From assembly GCF_900108945.1 (NCBI RefSeq), contig NZ_FNYE01000001.1, positions 434,001-498,000 of the forward strand: DNA of 64,000 bases, read 5' to 3'. Below the pieces are notes generated by a model, which saw nothing but the letters and a program-made list of their open reading frames with translations, ran no database searches and had not been told where the DNA came from. The DNA is from Paraburkholderia diazotrophica (lineage in GTDB: Bacteria; Pseudomonadota; Gammaproteobacteria; Burkholderiales; Burkholderiaceae). Shown one piece after another: positions 47,272 to 56,592 of this stretch; the stretch's first letter is position 1, and each line of letters starts with the position of its first letter. The position numbers and the translations under genes are program-made.

Positions 47272-50200
47272 TCAGGACGCGACGCGCTGATCCGCCGCGC
47301 CCTTCGCCGGCGCGCCAAGCGCGCGCAGCGTCTCCTTGACCGTCGCGACGCGCACCGAGAAGTCGGGGCTGCGCGTCTCGATGCGCAGCTTGTCCTGGCC
47401 CGCGAGCTTGATGTGCTTGTGCTTCTGGACCATCTCGATGATCCGCATCGCGTCGATGGGCGGATTCGGGACGAACTGCAAGCCGATCACCGCTTCGCCC
47501 GCATCGATCTTCGAAATGCCGAGCGGCTTTGCGGCGAGACGCAGACGGTGCGTTTCGACGAGCGCATGCGCTTGCGGCGGCATCTTGCCGAAGCGGTCGA
47601 TCAGCTCTTCCTGAATGCCGTCGATCGAATCGCTGTGCTCGCAGTTCGCGAGGCGCTTGTACAGCGACAGACGCTCCTGCACATCGCCGCAATAGTCGGC
47701 GGGCAGGATGGCGGGTGTGTGCAGATTGATTTCCGTCGTCGCGGCCAAAGGCGATGTGAGATCCGGCTCCTTGCCGTTCTTCAGCGCCTTGACGGCGTCG
47801 TTCAGCATGTCGGTGTAGAGCTGGAAACCGATCTCGTGAATTTCGCCCGACTGCTTGTCGCCGAGCACTTCGCCCGTGCCGCGAATCTCGAGATCGTGCA
47901 TCGCGAGGTAGAAGCCCGCGCCCAGTTCTTCCATCTGCTGGATCGCTTCGAGCCGCCGTTGCGCCTGCTTCGTCAAGCCCTGCGGATCGTGCACGAGCAG
48001 ATAGGAGTACGCCTGGTGATGCGAGCGGCCGACGCGTCCGCGCAACTGATGCAGTTGCGCGAGCCCGAACTTGTCCGAACGATGGATCAGAATCGTGTTC
48101 GCAGTCGGCACGTCGATGCCCGTTTCGATGATCGTCGTGCACAGCAGTACGTTCGCGCGCTGCGCAACGAAATCGCGCATCACGCGTTCGAGCTCGCGCT
48201 CGTGCATCTGGCCGTGCGCGACGGCAATGCGCGCTTCGGGCACGAGCGCTTCGAGCATCTGCCGGCGGTTCTCGATCGTTTCGACTTCGTTGTGCAGGAA
48301 GTACACCTGGCCGCCGCGCTTCAGTTCGCGCAGCATCGCTTCGCGGATCACGCCGTCTTCTTCGCGACGCACGAAGGTCTTGATCGCGAGGCGCTTCTGC
48401 GGCGCCGTCGCGATCACCGAGAAATCGCGCAGCCCTTCGAGCGCCATGCCGAGCGTGCGCGGAATCGGCGTCGCGGTGAGCGTCAGCACGTCGACTTCGG
48501 CGCGCAGCGCCTTCAGCGCTTCCTTCTGGCGCACGCCGAAGCGGTGCTCTTCGTCGATGATCACGAGCCCGAGCCGCTTGAACTGCACATCCGACGACAG
48601 CAGCTTGTGCGTGCCGATCACGATGTCGACGCTGCCTTCGTTGATCTGCTGGATAGCGGTGCTGACTTCCTTCCCGGTCTTGAAGCGCGACAGCTCGGCG
48701 ATGCGCACGGGCCAATCGGAGAAGCGGTCGGTGAAGGTCTGCGTGTGCTGCTCGGCGAGCAGCGTGGTGGGCGAGAGCAGCGCCACCTGCTTGCCGCCCA
48801 TCACCGCGATGAAGGCCGCGCGCAACGCGACCTCCGTCTTGCCGAAGCCGACGTCGCCGCATACGAGGCGGTCCATCGGCTTGCCGCTCGTCATGTCGCC
48901 GATCACGGCGGCGATCGCGGCCGCCTGGTCGGGCGTTTCCTCGAAGCCGAAGCTCTCCGCGAACTTCACATAGTCGCGTGGATCGAGCTTGAACGCGTGG
49001 CCTTCGCGCGCCGCGCGGCGGGCGTACAGGTTCAGCAGCTCGGCCGCCGTGTCGCGGATCTGCTGCGCGGCCTTGCGTTTTGCCTTCTCCCACTGGCCGG
49101 ACCCGAGCGCGTGCAGCGGCGCGCTTTCCGGATCGGCGCCGCTGTAGCGCGAAATCACGTGCAGCTGCGCGACGGGCACGTAGAGCTTGCTGTCGCCCTG
49201 GTATTCGAGGTGCAGGAACTCGGTTTCGCCTTCGCCGAGATCCATCGTCACGAGGCCCATGTAGCGGCCGATGCCGTGCTGCGAGTGCACGACCGGGTCG
49301 CCGACCTTCAGCTCCGACAGGTCGCGCACCATCGAGTCGACGTTGCTCGCCTGTTCCTGGCGGCGGCGTCCCGCGCGGCGCGCGAGCGGCCCGTAGAGCT
49401 CCGTTTCGGTGATGATCGCCGCGCCTTCGCCAGGAATCGCGAAGCCGTTCGCGAGCGGCGCGACGCCGAGCGTGAACCGCGCATCGGAGGTCAGCCAGTC
49501 TTCGTAGCTGTCGACGGAAGCGGGGCGCAGTTCGTTTTCCGCAAGCAGTTGCGCGATCGTCTCGCGGCGGCCCGCCGATTCGGCCGCGAACAGCACGCGG
49601 TTCGGCGTCGTGTCGAGGTACGCGCGCAGCGCCGATACGGGGTCTTCGGCGTGCCGGTCGATGGCCAGATTGGGCAGCGGCGCGGCCCAGCCGCCGCCCG
49701 CGTTGCCAGGCAGCGCGAGGCGCGCGAAGGGCTTCGCGAACGCGAAGAAATCTTCGTCCGACAGAAAGAGCCGCTGCGGTTCGAGAATCGGCCGGTCGCG
49801 GTCATGCGACAGGAAGCTGTAGCGCTGCTTCGTATCGGCGGTGAAGCGCCGTATCGCGGCGTCGAGGTCGCCGACGAACGCGAGCTGCGCGCCTTCGGGC
49901 AAATAGTGAAAGAGCGTCGCCGTCTCTTCGAAAAACAGCGGCAGATAGTATTCGATGCCCGCCGACGGTACGCCGTTGCCGATGTCCTTGTAGATCGACG
50001 CGCGGCTCGGGTCGCCTTCGAACACTTCGCGCCAGCGGCTGCGAAATGCGGTGCGCGCGGCTTCGTCGAATGGAAACTCGCGGCCGGGCAACAGGCGCAC
50101 GTCCTTCACGGGATAGAGGCTACGCTGCGAGTCGGGATCGAACGCGCGGATCGAGTCGACCTGATCGTCGAACAGGTCGATCCGGTACGGCAGCGGCGAG

Positions 50201-50760
50201 CCCATCGGGAACAGGTCGATCAGCGAGCCGCGCACGCAGTATTCGCCCGGCCGCACGACCTGGCTCACGTGCTCGTAGCCGGCGAGCGTCAGTTGCGCCT
50301 TGAGCTTGGCCTCGTCGAGCCGCTCGCCCTGTGAGAACGAAAACGTGTACGCGGCCATGAACGACGCGGGCGGCATCCGGTAGAGCGCCGTCGTCGCGGG
50401 GACGAGCAGGATGTCGCAACGGCCTTCGCCGAGATCGTGCAGCGTCGCGAGGCGCTCGGACACGAGGTCCTGGTGCGGCGAGAACGAGTCGTAAGGCAGC
50501 GTCTCCCAGTCGGGCAGCAGACGGACGCGCGCATTCGGCGCGAAGAACGCGAGTTCCTGCGACAGCCGCTGGGCATCGACGGCGCTCGCGCAGACGACGG
50601 CGAGCAGCGGCATCTGCTGCCGATAGGCGAGGTGATAGCGGGCGATCAGCAGCGCGTCGGACGAGCCGTGCGTGCCGTCGAAAACGAAACGCTGGCCGGC
50701 CTTGACCGGCGCGACGGGCGGTTCAGCGGAGGACTGCGTGGATGCGGCGATGTCGGGCAT
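47272..50760 (-). CDS. mfd: Transcription-repair coupling factor Mfd
   Basis: Mfd removes RNA polymerase stalled at DNA lesions and recruits UvrA. The 1162-residue protein has the UvrB-like N-terminal module, an RNA-polymerase-interacting domain (GDPVVHSQHGIGRYMGL), and RecG-like translocase motifs: Walker A GDVGFGKTE near residue 633 and DEEH near 733 (VIIDEEHRFGV). Helicase motif VI follows (QLRGRVGRSHHQAYSYLL), then the C-terminal TRCF domain. ATG 50760 fits the usual N-terminus; a longer open frame crosses the promoter gap. ispD is divergent. Confidence 0.96.
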   Translation of the reverse strand: MPDIAASTQSSAEPPVAPVKAGQRFVFDGTHGSSDALLIARYHLAYRQQMPLLAVVCASAVDAQRLSQELAFFAPNARVRLLPDWETLPYDSFSPHQDLVSERLATLHDLGEGRCDILLVPATTALYRMPPASFMAAYTFSFSQGERLDEAKLKAQLTLAGYEHVSQVVRPGEYCVRGSLIDLFPMGSPLPYRIDLFDDQVDSIRAFDPDSQRSLYPVKDVRLLPGREFPFDEAARTAFRSRWREVFEGDPSRASIYKDIGNGVPSAGIEYYLPLFFEETATLFHYLPEGAQLAFVGDLDAAIRRFTADTKQRYSFLSHDRDRPILEPQRLFLSDEDFFAFAKPFARLALPGNAGGGWAAPLPNLAIDRHAEDPVSALRAYLDTTPNRVLFAAESAGRRETIAQLLAENELRPASVDSYEDWLTSDARFTLGVAPLANGFAIPGEGAAIITETELYGPLARRAGRRRQEQASNVDSMVRDLSELKVGDPVVHSQHGIGRYMGLVTMDLGEGETEFLHLEYQGDSKLYVPVAQLHVISRYSGADPESAPLHALGSGQWEKAKRKAAQQIRDTAAELLNLYARRAAREGHAFKLDPRDYVKFAESFGFEETPDQAAAIAAVIGDMTSGKPMDRLVCGDVGFGKTEVALRAAFIAVMGGKQVALLSPTTLLAEQHTQTFTDRFSDWPVRIAELSRFKTGKEVSTAIQQINEGSVDIVIGTHKLLSSDVQFKRLGLVIIDEEHRFGVRQKEALKALRAEVDVLTLTATPIPRTLGMALEGLRDFSVIATAPQKRLAIKTFVRREEDGVIREAMLRELKRGGQVYFLHNEVETIENRRQMLEALVPEARIAVAHGQMHERELERVMRDFVAQRANVLLCTTIIETGIDVPTANTILIHRSDKFGLAQLHQLRGRVGRSHHQAYSYLLVHDPQGLTKQAQRRLEAIQQMEELGAGFYLAMHDLEIRGTGEVLGDKQSGEIHEIGFQLYTDMLNDAVKALKNGKEPDLTSPLAATTEINLHTPAILPADYCGDVQERLSLYKRLANCEHSDSIDGIQEELIDRFGKMPPQAHALVETHRLRLAAKPLGISKIDAGEAVIGLQFVPNPPIDAMRIIEMVQKHKHIKLAGQDKLRIETRSPDFSVRVATVKETLRALGAPAKGAADQRVAS

Positions 50761-50952
50761 AAAAGGAAAACGGCCTTTGGGGTGACGCGAAGGGTGACGC
50801 GAATGAGCAACCTGTCGATTACCAGCGTGAGACCATCGGCTCGCGACGCGCCCAGCCAATGGACTGCGCCAGCGGACACCTCGAAGGCGTGTCGCCGGCG
50901 GAACATGAGCGGCAAGTTTACGCGTGTCGGGGCATGCGTGCCGAGGACCTAT

Positions 50953-50960
50953 TATAAAAT
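50953..50960 (+). promoter_or_regulatory. -10-like element upstream of ispD
   Basis: TATAAAAT lies 36 bases before the ispD GTG in the mfd-ispD divergent gap. A good -35 is not obvious at standard distance. Confidence 0.45.
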
Positions 50961-50995
50961 CCGTCCTTCACTTTGAACTGCGCCGCGTCCTTTCC

Positions 50996-51706
50996 GTGAC
51001 TTCCCGTCTGTTTGCCCTGATTCCGTGCGCCGGCACCGGCAGCCGTTCCGGCGCGCCGATGCCCAAGCAATATCGAACCGTCGCGGGCCGCGACATGCTC
51101 TATTTCTCGCTCGCTGCGTTCGATGCATGCAGCGAGTTTGCGCAGACGCTCGTCGTCCTCGCGCCCGACGACCAGCATTTCGACGCGCGCCGCTTCGGCG
51201 GGCTGCGCTTTGCCGTGCAGCGCTGCGGCGGGGCTTCGCGGCAGGCGTCCGTGCTCAACGGGCTGCATGCGCTCGCGCAGTTCGGCGCGCGCGACGACGA
51301 CTGGGTGCTCGTGCACGACGCCGCGCGTCCCGGCATCACGCCCGCGCTGATCCGTGTGCTCGTCAGCGTGCTGAAGGACGATGCCGTGGGCGGCATCATG
51401 GCGCTGCCCGTCGCGGATACGCTCAAGCGTGTCGCGCACGGCACCGACAATCGCATCGATCACACCGAGCCGCGCGACGGCCTGTGGCAGGCGCAGACGC
51501 CGCAGATGTTCCGCATCGGCATGCTACGCGAGGCGATCCTGCGCGCGCAAAGCGACGGCCACGATCTCACCGACGAAGCGAGCGCGATCGAATGGTCCGG
51601 CCATGCGCCTAAACTGGTGCAGGGCAGCTTGCGCAATTTCAAGGTCACGTATCCCGAAGACTTCGATCTGGCCGAGGCGATTCTCGGACGCGGCACCGCA
51701 GGCTGA
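50996..51706 (+). CDS. ispD: 2-C-methyl-D-erythritol 4-phosphate cytidylyltransferase IspD
   Basis: IspD makes CDP-methylerythritol in the non-mevalonate isoprenoid pathway. The 236-residue protein begins with the CTP-binding signature [18 protein letters not shown] and continues with [10 protein letters not shown] and [12 protein letters not shown], all family hallmarks. The GTG at 50996 gives the standard length and N-terminus, but there is no clear SD; the frame is open further upstream to 50924. ispF follows 72 bases downstream. Confidence 0.94.
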   Translation: MTSRLFALIPCAGTGSRSGAPMPKQYRTVAGRDMLYFSLAAFDACSEFAQTLVVLAPDDQHFDARRFGGLRFAVQRCGGASRQASVLNGLHALAQFGARDDDWVLVHDAARPGITPALIRVLVSVLKDDAVGGIMALPVADTLKRVAHGTDNRIDHTEPRDGLWQAQTPQMFRIGMLREAILRAQSDGHDLTDEASAIEWSGHAPKLVQGSLRNFKVTYPEDFDLAEAILGRGTAG

Positions 51707-51778
51707 GCGGCGTGCGCCGTCGCCTGATCGGAGCTTCATCGCAGTAACGCTTTCACGACATCACGGAACCCCACGCAT

Positions 51779-52258
51779 ATGGATTTGAGAATCGGACAAG
51801 GCTACGACGTTCACGCACTGGTGCCGGGACGGCCGCTCATCATCGGCGGCGTGACGATTCCATACGAGCGCGGGCTGCTCGGCCACTCGGACGCGGACGT
51901 GCTGCTGCATGCGATCACCGATGCGCTCTTCGGCGCCGCCGCGCTCGGCGATATCGGCCGTCACTTTCCCGATACCGCGACCGAGTTCAAAGGCGCGAAC
52001 AGCCGCGTGCTGCTGCGCGAGTGCGCGGCACGCATTGCGAAGGCGGGCTTCGCGATCCAGAACATCGACAGCACGGTGATCGCGCAGGCGCCGAAGCTCG
52101 CGCCGCATATTGACGGAATGCGCGCGAATATCGCGGAAGACCTGAACCTGCCCATCGAGCGCGTCAACGTGAAGGCGAAGACCAACGAAAAGCTCGGCTA
52201 TCTCGGGCGAGGCGAGGGGATCGAAGCGCAAGCCGCTGTGCTGCTGCTGCGCGGCTGA
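51779..52258 (+). CDS. ispF: 2-C-methyl-D-erythritol 2,4-cyclodiphosphate synthase IspF
   Basis: IspF cyclises CDP-ME-2-phosphate to MEcPP. The 159-residue protein has GQGYDVH with zinc ligands D10 and H12, [19 protein letters not shown] carrying the third zinc ligand His, and the C-terminal [16 protein letters not shown] segment. It pairs with ispD as in most proteobacteria. A strong terminator follows. Confidence 0.97.
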   Translation: MDLRIGQGYDVHALVPGRPLIIGGVTIPYERGLLGHSDADVLLHAITDALFGAAALGDIGRHFPDTATEFKGANSRVLLRECAARIAKAGFAIQNIDSTVIAQAPKLAPHIDGMRANIAEDLNLPIERVNVKAKTNEKLGYLGRGEGIEAQAAVLLLRG

Positions 52259-52302
52259 GCCTGGGCTGATGACGCGTACGTCATAGCCATACGTAGAAAC
52301 GC

Positions 52303-52332
52303 AAAACGCCACGCATCGGGTGGCGTTTTTTT
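52303..52332 (+). terminator. Terminator after ispF
   Basis: AAAACGCCAC, loop GCATCGG, GTGGCGTTTT followed by more T. The A-run on the left also lets it act on the convergent ahpD transcript. Confidence 0.92.
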
Positions 52333-52361
52333 ATGCACAAGCGCTTACGATTCGCGTGCCC

Positions 52362-52886
52362 TTACTTGCCTTCGGCGACGATCACTTGCGCAGCCGCGTT
52401 GATCACCGACGCGATACGGCCAACGTCGCGCAGTTGCGTCGAGCTCATGCCTTCGTTGATCAGCGTATCGAAGTGCGACTTCACGCAGAAATGGCACTTG
52501 CCGATGATCGACGCGGCAAGCGCGTACATCTCGAAGCGGCGCTTGTCGACGCCGCCGTGCGATGCGTAGGCGTTCATCCGCAAGCCGGCCGGCTGCGATT
52601 TCAGATCGGCGTTGCCTGTCATCTCGACATACGGATACCAGACGTTGTTCATGCCCATCAGCGCGGCAGCCGTCAGCGCGCCGTTGACTTCTTCCGGCGA
52701 GAGCACGCCCGCTTCGCGGATCGCGGCGATGATCTTCGGGCTCTTCGCAGCGAACGCGGCCGCCAGCGCGACGCCGACGGCATCGTTGCCTTCCAGCGAC
52801 GAGCGCGCGATCGTGCCATCGAGATTCAGGCGAATGTCTTTAGCGTAGTCGGGGATGTGTTCCTTAATCGCTGCGATGAATTCCAT
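52362..52886 (-). CDS. ahpD: Alkyl hydroperoxide reductase AhpD (carboxymuconolactone decarboxylase fold)
   Basis: AhpD is an AhpD-fold thiol peroxidase/disulfide reductase that supports AhpC. The 174-residue protein carries the redox motif CHFC at 131-134 with the following HFD of the proton-relay region (EMYALAASIIGKCHFCVKSH). GGAGAT precedes the ATG. ahpC lies just upstream on the same strand, with a terminator-like hairpin in the 76-base gap, so ahpD may depend on read-through or its own promoter. Confidence 0.95.
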   Translation of the reverse strand: MEFIAAIKEHIPDYAKDIRLNLDGTIARSSLEGNDAVGVALAAAFAAKSPKIIAAIREAGVLSPEEVNGALTAAALMGMNNVWYPYVEMTGNADLKSQPAGLRMNAYASHGGVDKRRFEMYALAASIIGKCHFCVKSHFDTLINEGMSSTQLRDVGRIASVINAAAQVIVAEGK

Positions 52887-52914
52887 TGATATCTCCTATC
52901 ATTCTGCCGATAAA

Positions 52915-52949
52915 AAAGCCCGCCGGCCTTTTCAAGCTTAGCGGGCTTT
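52915..52949 (-). terminator. Terminator-like hairpin between ahpC and ahpD
   Basis: Read on the - strand, AAAGCCCGC, a 17-base loop and GCGGGCTTT are followed by further T. It would attenuate transcription from ahpC into ahpD. Confidence 0.75.
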
Positions 52950-52962
52950 CGACTGCACGTGC

Positions 52963-53511
52963 TTACAGCGTCGCGCCGCCGACTACGCGGTTGCAAGGGC
53001 ACAGTTCGTCCGTTTGCAGACCGTCCAGAATACGCAGGACTTCTTCCGGATTACGGCCGACGTTCAGGTTGTTCACCGAAACGTGCTGGATCGTGTTGTC
53101 CGGATCGACGATGAACGTCGCGCGCAGTGCAACGCCTGCTTCCTTGTCGCGCACGCCGAGCTGGTCGATCAGCTCGCCCTTCACGTCGCCGAACGCGTAG
53201 TGGTTCAGCTTGTTCAGGTCCTTGTGCTCACGGCGCCATGCGAGCTTGACAAATTCGTTGTCCACGCTGCCGCCCAGCAGAACGGCGTCGCGCTCTGCGA
53301 AGTCCTTCTGCAGCTTGCCGAACTCGACGATTTCCGTCGGGCAAACGAACGTGAAGTCCTTCGGGTAGAAATAGATGATCTTCCACTTGCCCGGGAACGA
53401 CGATTCGGTGATTTCTTCGAACGCCGACACGCCGTTTTCTTCGTGGTTATTGAAACCCGGCTTTGCAGCGGTGACGGTGAAAGCTTCGAGTTTATCGCCG
53501 ACAGTTTTCAT
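52963..53511 (-). CDS. ahpC: Peroxiredoxin AhpC
   Basis: AhpC reduces alkyl and hydrogen peroxides. The 182-residue typical 2-Cys peroxiredoxin has the peroxidatic Cys57 in TFVCPTEI and resolving cysteines in DELCPCNRV (Cys171, with Cys173). This C-terminal CPC arrangement resembles the AhpE/mycobacterial AhpC type that partners with AhpD rather than AhpF. No ahpF is nearby, consistent with an AhpD-dependent system. A good promoter with a putative OxyR site lies upstream at 53602-53644. Confidence 0.94.
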   Translation of the reverse strand: MKTVGDKLEAFTVTAAKPGFNNHEENGVSAFEEITESSFPGKWKIIYFYPKDFTFVCPTEIVEFGKLQKDFAERDAVLLGGSVDNEFVKLAWRREHKDLNKLNHYAFGDVKGELIDQLGVRDKEAGVALRATFIVDPDNTIQHVSVNNLNVGRNPEEVLRILDGLQTDELCPCNRVVGGATL

Positions 53512-53601
53512 GCGCTTGCTCCTTGTGAATTGGCAAATGAGATTCGAAGACAACCTGCTCAAACTACCTGCTGGCTGTAACGAACGCGTTACACAAACTA
53601 A

Positions 53602-53630
53602 ACTATAACTCTATTAGGCGATCGAATCAA
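53602..53630 (-). promoter_or_regulatory. Sigma-70 promoter for ahpC
   Basis: Read on the - strand: -35 TTGATT (53630-53625), 17-base spacer, -10 TATAGT (53607-53602). These are 4/6 and 5/6 matches to consensus. The position is about 90 bases before the ahpC ATG. Confidence 0.7.
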
Positions 53631-53644
53631 TAGTTTTTGTCTAA
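53630..53644. promoter_or_regulatory. Putative OxyR half-operator abutting the ahpC -35
   Basis: ATAG-N7-CTAA matches the ATAG-N7-CTAT half of the OxyR consensus in 7 of 8 positions. It touches the -35 of the ahpC promoter, where OxyR usually contacts RNA polymerase. The next expected tetranucleotide on the left, CGAT, is a 3/4 match to CTAT; the outermost one is poor. Confidence 0.45.
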
Positions 53645-53803
53645 TGGTTTGGATAGATTTTCTCGAAGACGCCGATAGCCCATATTGGAACGAGCGTTTT
53701 GCACGGATTCGGGAACAGGTTCGCCCAAAAAAGCGGCAGCGTAAAACGGCACTGGGGCGCCGTCTGACTGCCGCCTCCCCGACAGAGACGTACCCGAAGC
53801 GTG

Positions 53804-55153
53804 TCAGACGCTCTTCGCGAGCGGAAACTCGATCGTCACTTCGAGGCCGGGCAGCGGCGTGCGGTTGCGCAGCCGCAATGCGCCGCGATACCGTCCCACG
53901 AGGCGCTGCACGATCGCCATGCCGAGACCCGTGCCGTTGGCCTGCGTGCGCGCCGAATTGACGCGGTAGAACGGCCGCGTGACGAGCGCGAGCTGGTCCT
54001 CGGGAATGCCCGGACCTTCGTCGACGACCGACAGTTCGACCCGCGAATGCGAGACCCGCGTCTCGAGAATCACCCGCGGAATGCCGTCATCCTCGGAAAG
54101 ACCGTATTTGCGGGCGTTCTCGATCAGATTCCCCACGACTCGCCGGATGTCCGTCTCGTCCGCCTCGATTACAGCAGAAGGAGCAAGCCGCGTGACCAGC
54201 CGCATGCCGTCTTCGCTCGACATGCGCGCGGCCAGTTCTCCCGCGATCACGGAAAGATCGACAGGCTCTGGATTTCTCTGAACAGGGCGCGCGTAATCGA
54301 GGAAGCGTCCGATGATCATGTCCATCTGCTCGATGTCGTCGATCATCGCGTCCTTGGTCGCCTGGTCCGAAGGACTCATTTCGGTTTCCAGACGTAGACG
54401 AGCAAGCGGCGTGCGCAGGTCATGCGAAATGCCGGCAAGCATCAGCGCGCGGTCGGCTTCGAGCTGCTCAAGATCCTGCACCATCTGGTTGAAACTTCGG
54501 TTCGTTTCCGCAGCGACGCCCATGCCGCGCTCAGGCAGCTTCTCGGGCGCCTGGCCCGAGCCGACTTTGCGCGCAGCTAGCGCCAGCCGCGCGAACGGTC
54601 TGTTCACCAGACTCGTGATGAACGCCGCGCCGAACAGCGACAGCGCGAGCGCGAAGATGCCCCAGCCGGCCCATTGCAGGCCCGTCACGTTATCCAGCTG
54701 ATCGCGGTCGAGCGCGACCCAGTAGTCGTCGTCGTCGATCTTGAAGCTGATCCATACGCCCGGAATGTCATTGACGGACTGCGCGATGATCGTGTCGTCG
54801 CCGAGCCGGCCTCGTATGTCATGCTCGATCAGCCGATTGAGCGATTCGTCGGGCTGGAGCTTGTACTTGTCCGTGGTTTCGCGCGGATACACGCGCACGC
54901 CCTCATTGCTTTCCAGGTCTTGCAGCAGCGCGCGCCGCAGATCGGGATCGGAATAGAGGAGAGCGGTGCGCGTGAGCTTCACGATCGCGACGAGCTGCAG
55001 CGCCACGCGCTGTGCGCGTGGCTCGCGCTCGATCACGCGAAAGCTCTGAAACCATGCGGCGAGACTGACCGCGATCAGCAGCGCGATCAGCAGGAACGTA
55101 CGCCAGAAAAGGCCGCCGAACGCGAGCGTCAGGAGGCGCCGGTCGATCCGCAT
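53804..55153 (-). CDS. risS: EnvZ/RisS-type sensor histidine kinase
   Basis: The 449-residue inner-membrane kinase has TM1 (FWRTFLLIALLIAVSLAAWF), a periplasmic sensor of about 120 residues, TM2 (GWGIFALALSLFGAAFITSL), HAMP, the HisKA motif LAGISHDLRTPLARLRLE and an HATPase domain (NLIENARKYGLS, VDEGPGIPEDQLALV, GTGLGMAIVQRLVG). It pairs with the adjacent OmpR-family regulator as in Bordetella RisAS. ATG 55153 with AGAAGG is preferred; ATG 55225, overlapping the regulator gene, would add 24 residues. Confidence 0.88.
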   Translation of the reverse strand: MRIDRRLLTLAFGGLFWRTFLLIALLIAVSLAAWFQSFRVIEREPRAQRVALQLVAIVKLTRTALLYSDPDLRRALLQDLESNEGVRVYPRETTDKYKLQPDESLNRLIEHDIRGRLGDDTIIAQSVNDIPGVWISFKIDDDDYWVALDRDQLDNVTGLQWAGWGIFALALSLFGAAFITSLVNRPFARLALAARKVGSGQAPEKLPERGMGVAAETNRSFNQMVQDLEQLEADRALMLAGISHDLRTPLARLRLETEMSPSDQATKDAMIDDIEQMDMIIGRFLDYARPVQRNPEPVDLSVIAGELAARMSSEDGMRLVTRLAPSAVIEADETDIRRVVGNLIENARKYGLSEDDGIPRVILETRVSHSRVELSVVDEGPGIPEDQLALVTRPFYRVNSARTQANGTGLGMAIVQRLVGRYRGALRLRNRTPLPGLEVTIEFPLAKSV

Positions 55154-55196
55154 GCGACCTTCTTGTCGACGAGGAGGAGGAACTGCAACGGCAGAC

Positions 55197-55922
55197 TTAG
55201 GCTGCGCCGTCGGGGATGAAGACATAGCCCAGACCCCAGACTGTCTGGATGAAACGAGGGCTGCCCGGATCGGGCTCGATCAGCTTGCGCAGACGCGAGA
55301 TCTGCACGTCGAGGCTGCGGTCGAATACTTCGTACTCGCGGCCGCGCGCAAGCTCCATCAGCTTTTCACGCGACAGCGGCTGACGCGGATGGCGCGCGAA
55401 CACCTTGAGCACCGAGAATTCGCCCGTGGTCAGCGGGATTTCCTGGCCGGCCTTGGTGAGCGTGCGTGTCGCGAGGTTCAGCGCGAACTCGCCGAACTCG
55501 AACACTTCAGACGTCTCGGACGGCGCGCCCGGCAGCTCGGAAGGCGACTGGCGGCGCAGCACCGCGTGAATGCGCGCGACGAGTTCGCGCGGATTGAACG
55601 GCTTCGGCAGATAGTCGTCGGCGCCCATTTCGAGGCCGACGATGCGATCGACATCTTCACCCTTGGCGGTGAGCATGATGATCGGCGTGCGATCGTTGCT
55701 GCCGCGCAGGCGGCGGCAGATCGACAGACCGTCTTCGCCCGGCAGCATCAGGTCGAGCACCAGCAGATCGAAACGCTCGCGCACCCACAGCTTGTTCATC
55801 GAGGGTGCGTTCTCTGCAACATAAACGTTAAAACCCTGCTCGCCGAGATAACGGCGCAGCAGGTCACGCAGACGCGGATCGTCGTCGACGACGAGGATTT
55901 TCGAAGGGTTTTTGGTTTCCAT
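55197..55922 (-). CDS. risA: OmpR/RisA-type response regulator
   Basis: The 241-residue regulator has an N-terminal receiver (ILVVDDDPRLRDLLRRYL, phospho-Asp in LLVLDLMLPGEDG, Lys in YLPKPF) and a C-terminal winged-helix OmpR domain (LTTGEFSVLKVFARHPRQPL, RSLDVQISRLRKLIE, VWGLGYVFIPDG). It closely resembles RisA/OmpR of Bordetella and Burkholderia. ATG 55922 is chosen, with ATG 55931 as alternative. A promoter with TTGGTA-N16-TCTAAT sits directly upstream. Confidence 0.92.
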   Translation of the reverse strand: METKNPSKILVVDDDPRLRDLLRRYLGEQGFNVYVAENAPSMNKLWVRERFDLLVLDLMLPGEDGLSICRRLRGSNDRTPIIMLTAKGEDVDRIVGLEMGADDYLPKPFNPRELVARIHAVLRRQSPSELPGAPSETSEVFEFGEFALNLATRTLTKAGQEIPLTTGEFSVLKVFARHPRQPLSREKLMELARGREYEVFDRSLDVQISRLRKLIEPDPGSPRFIQTVWGLGYVFIPDGAA

Positions 55923-55940
55923 GGTCGGCATCTTAGCGCG

Positions 55941-55968
55941 ATTAGAATAGGGAGCGAGTTTGTACCAA
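55941..55968 (-). promoter_or_regulatory. Promoter for risA-risS
   Basis: On the - strand, -35 TTGGTA (55968-55963), 16-base spacer and -10 TCTAAT (55946-55941). Transcription would start very near the possible start codons at 55931 and 55922, so the leader would be extremely short. Confidence 0.55.
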
Positions 55969-56161
55969 TTATCGCGTAACAGTCAGTTACAAAATTTACC
56001 GGGCCGGTGGCACGACGTAAAGCCTTGGCGCTTACACTCCTTTACTGTTTGCGCCAGTTCGGTAGATACTTCACTCGAATAAGGCTCTTGCGCCCGGTTT
56101 TCAAGCCGGAGTCATTACACGTATCTGAGGTTGCCGGTTGCCGCGCCACGAAGGGAACAAG

Positions 56162-56497
56162 ATGAAGGGAGGGGTCTGGCCGAACATGCGCCTGAGCGTG
56201 ATCGCAGTGGCAGTTGCGATCGTGTTCGTGAGCGCTGCGGGTCCCATCTCTGCCCATGCCGAATCTTCGACGGAACGTACAACCGAAGCGCGCCCAGTCC
56301 AGCGTCCGCATATGCGCACCGTGCGTCAACCGCGCAATCCCAACGTCGATCATCCCGCATCGGACGCCATCGTCCGCGCCACCGCCGTGCCGCCCGATCT
56401 CGATCAACGCCGGCGTGACGGGCATATGACGCCAGAAGAACGGCGTCTGCTGCGGCAGCACATCGAAGACGCCGTACGCGAACTGTACAAGCGCTGA
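56162..56497 (+). CDS. Small secreted protein of unknown function
   Basis: The 111-residue protein has a signal peptide (MKGGVWPNMRLSVIAVAVAI, cleavage near SAHAES about residue 36), an Arg/Pro/Thr-rich middle, and a C-terminal helix-forming segment HMTPEERRLLRQHIEDAVRE. Family unknown to me, though the terminal MTPEERRLLRQHI pattern recurs in Burkholderiaceae secreted proteins. AAGGGAACAAG before ATG 56162 supports this start over 56138. It lies 95 bases before the DUF1501 gene on the same strand. Confidence 0.7.
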   Translation: MKGGVWPNMRLSVIAVAVAIVFVSAAGPISAHAESSTERTTEARPVQRPHMRTVRQPRNPNVDHPASDAIVRATAVPPDLDQRRRDGHMTPEERRLLRQHIEDAVRELYKR

Positions 56498-56592
56498 CAA
56501 GCTTTTGCCTTGCACCTGCTGTGCGACCGTGCGCGTTCTCGCGCGGCGGCTTCGCCCTTGGCAAAGCACGCGATACCTCTCGTGAGGTGTGG

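Noticed and set aside
47200..50334. 1044-codon open frame on the + strand antisense to mfd
   Set aside because: It mirrors the high-GC third positions of mfd, encodes an Arg/His/Gln-rich sequence with no recognisable domain, and mfd is certain.
53644..53961. 105-codon open frame between ahpC and risS
   Set aside because: It overlaps the 3' end of risS, begins at the OxyR-like site and gives Arg/Thr-rich low-quality protein.
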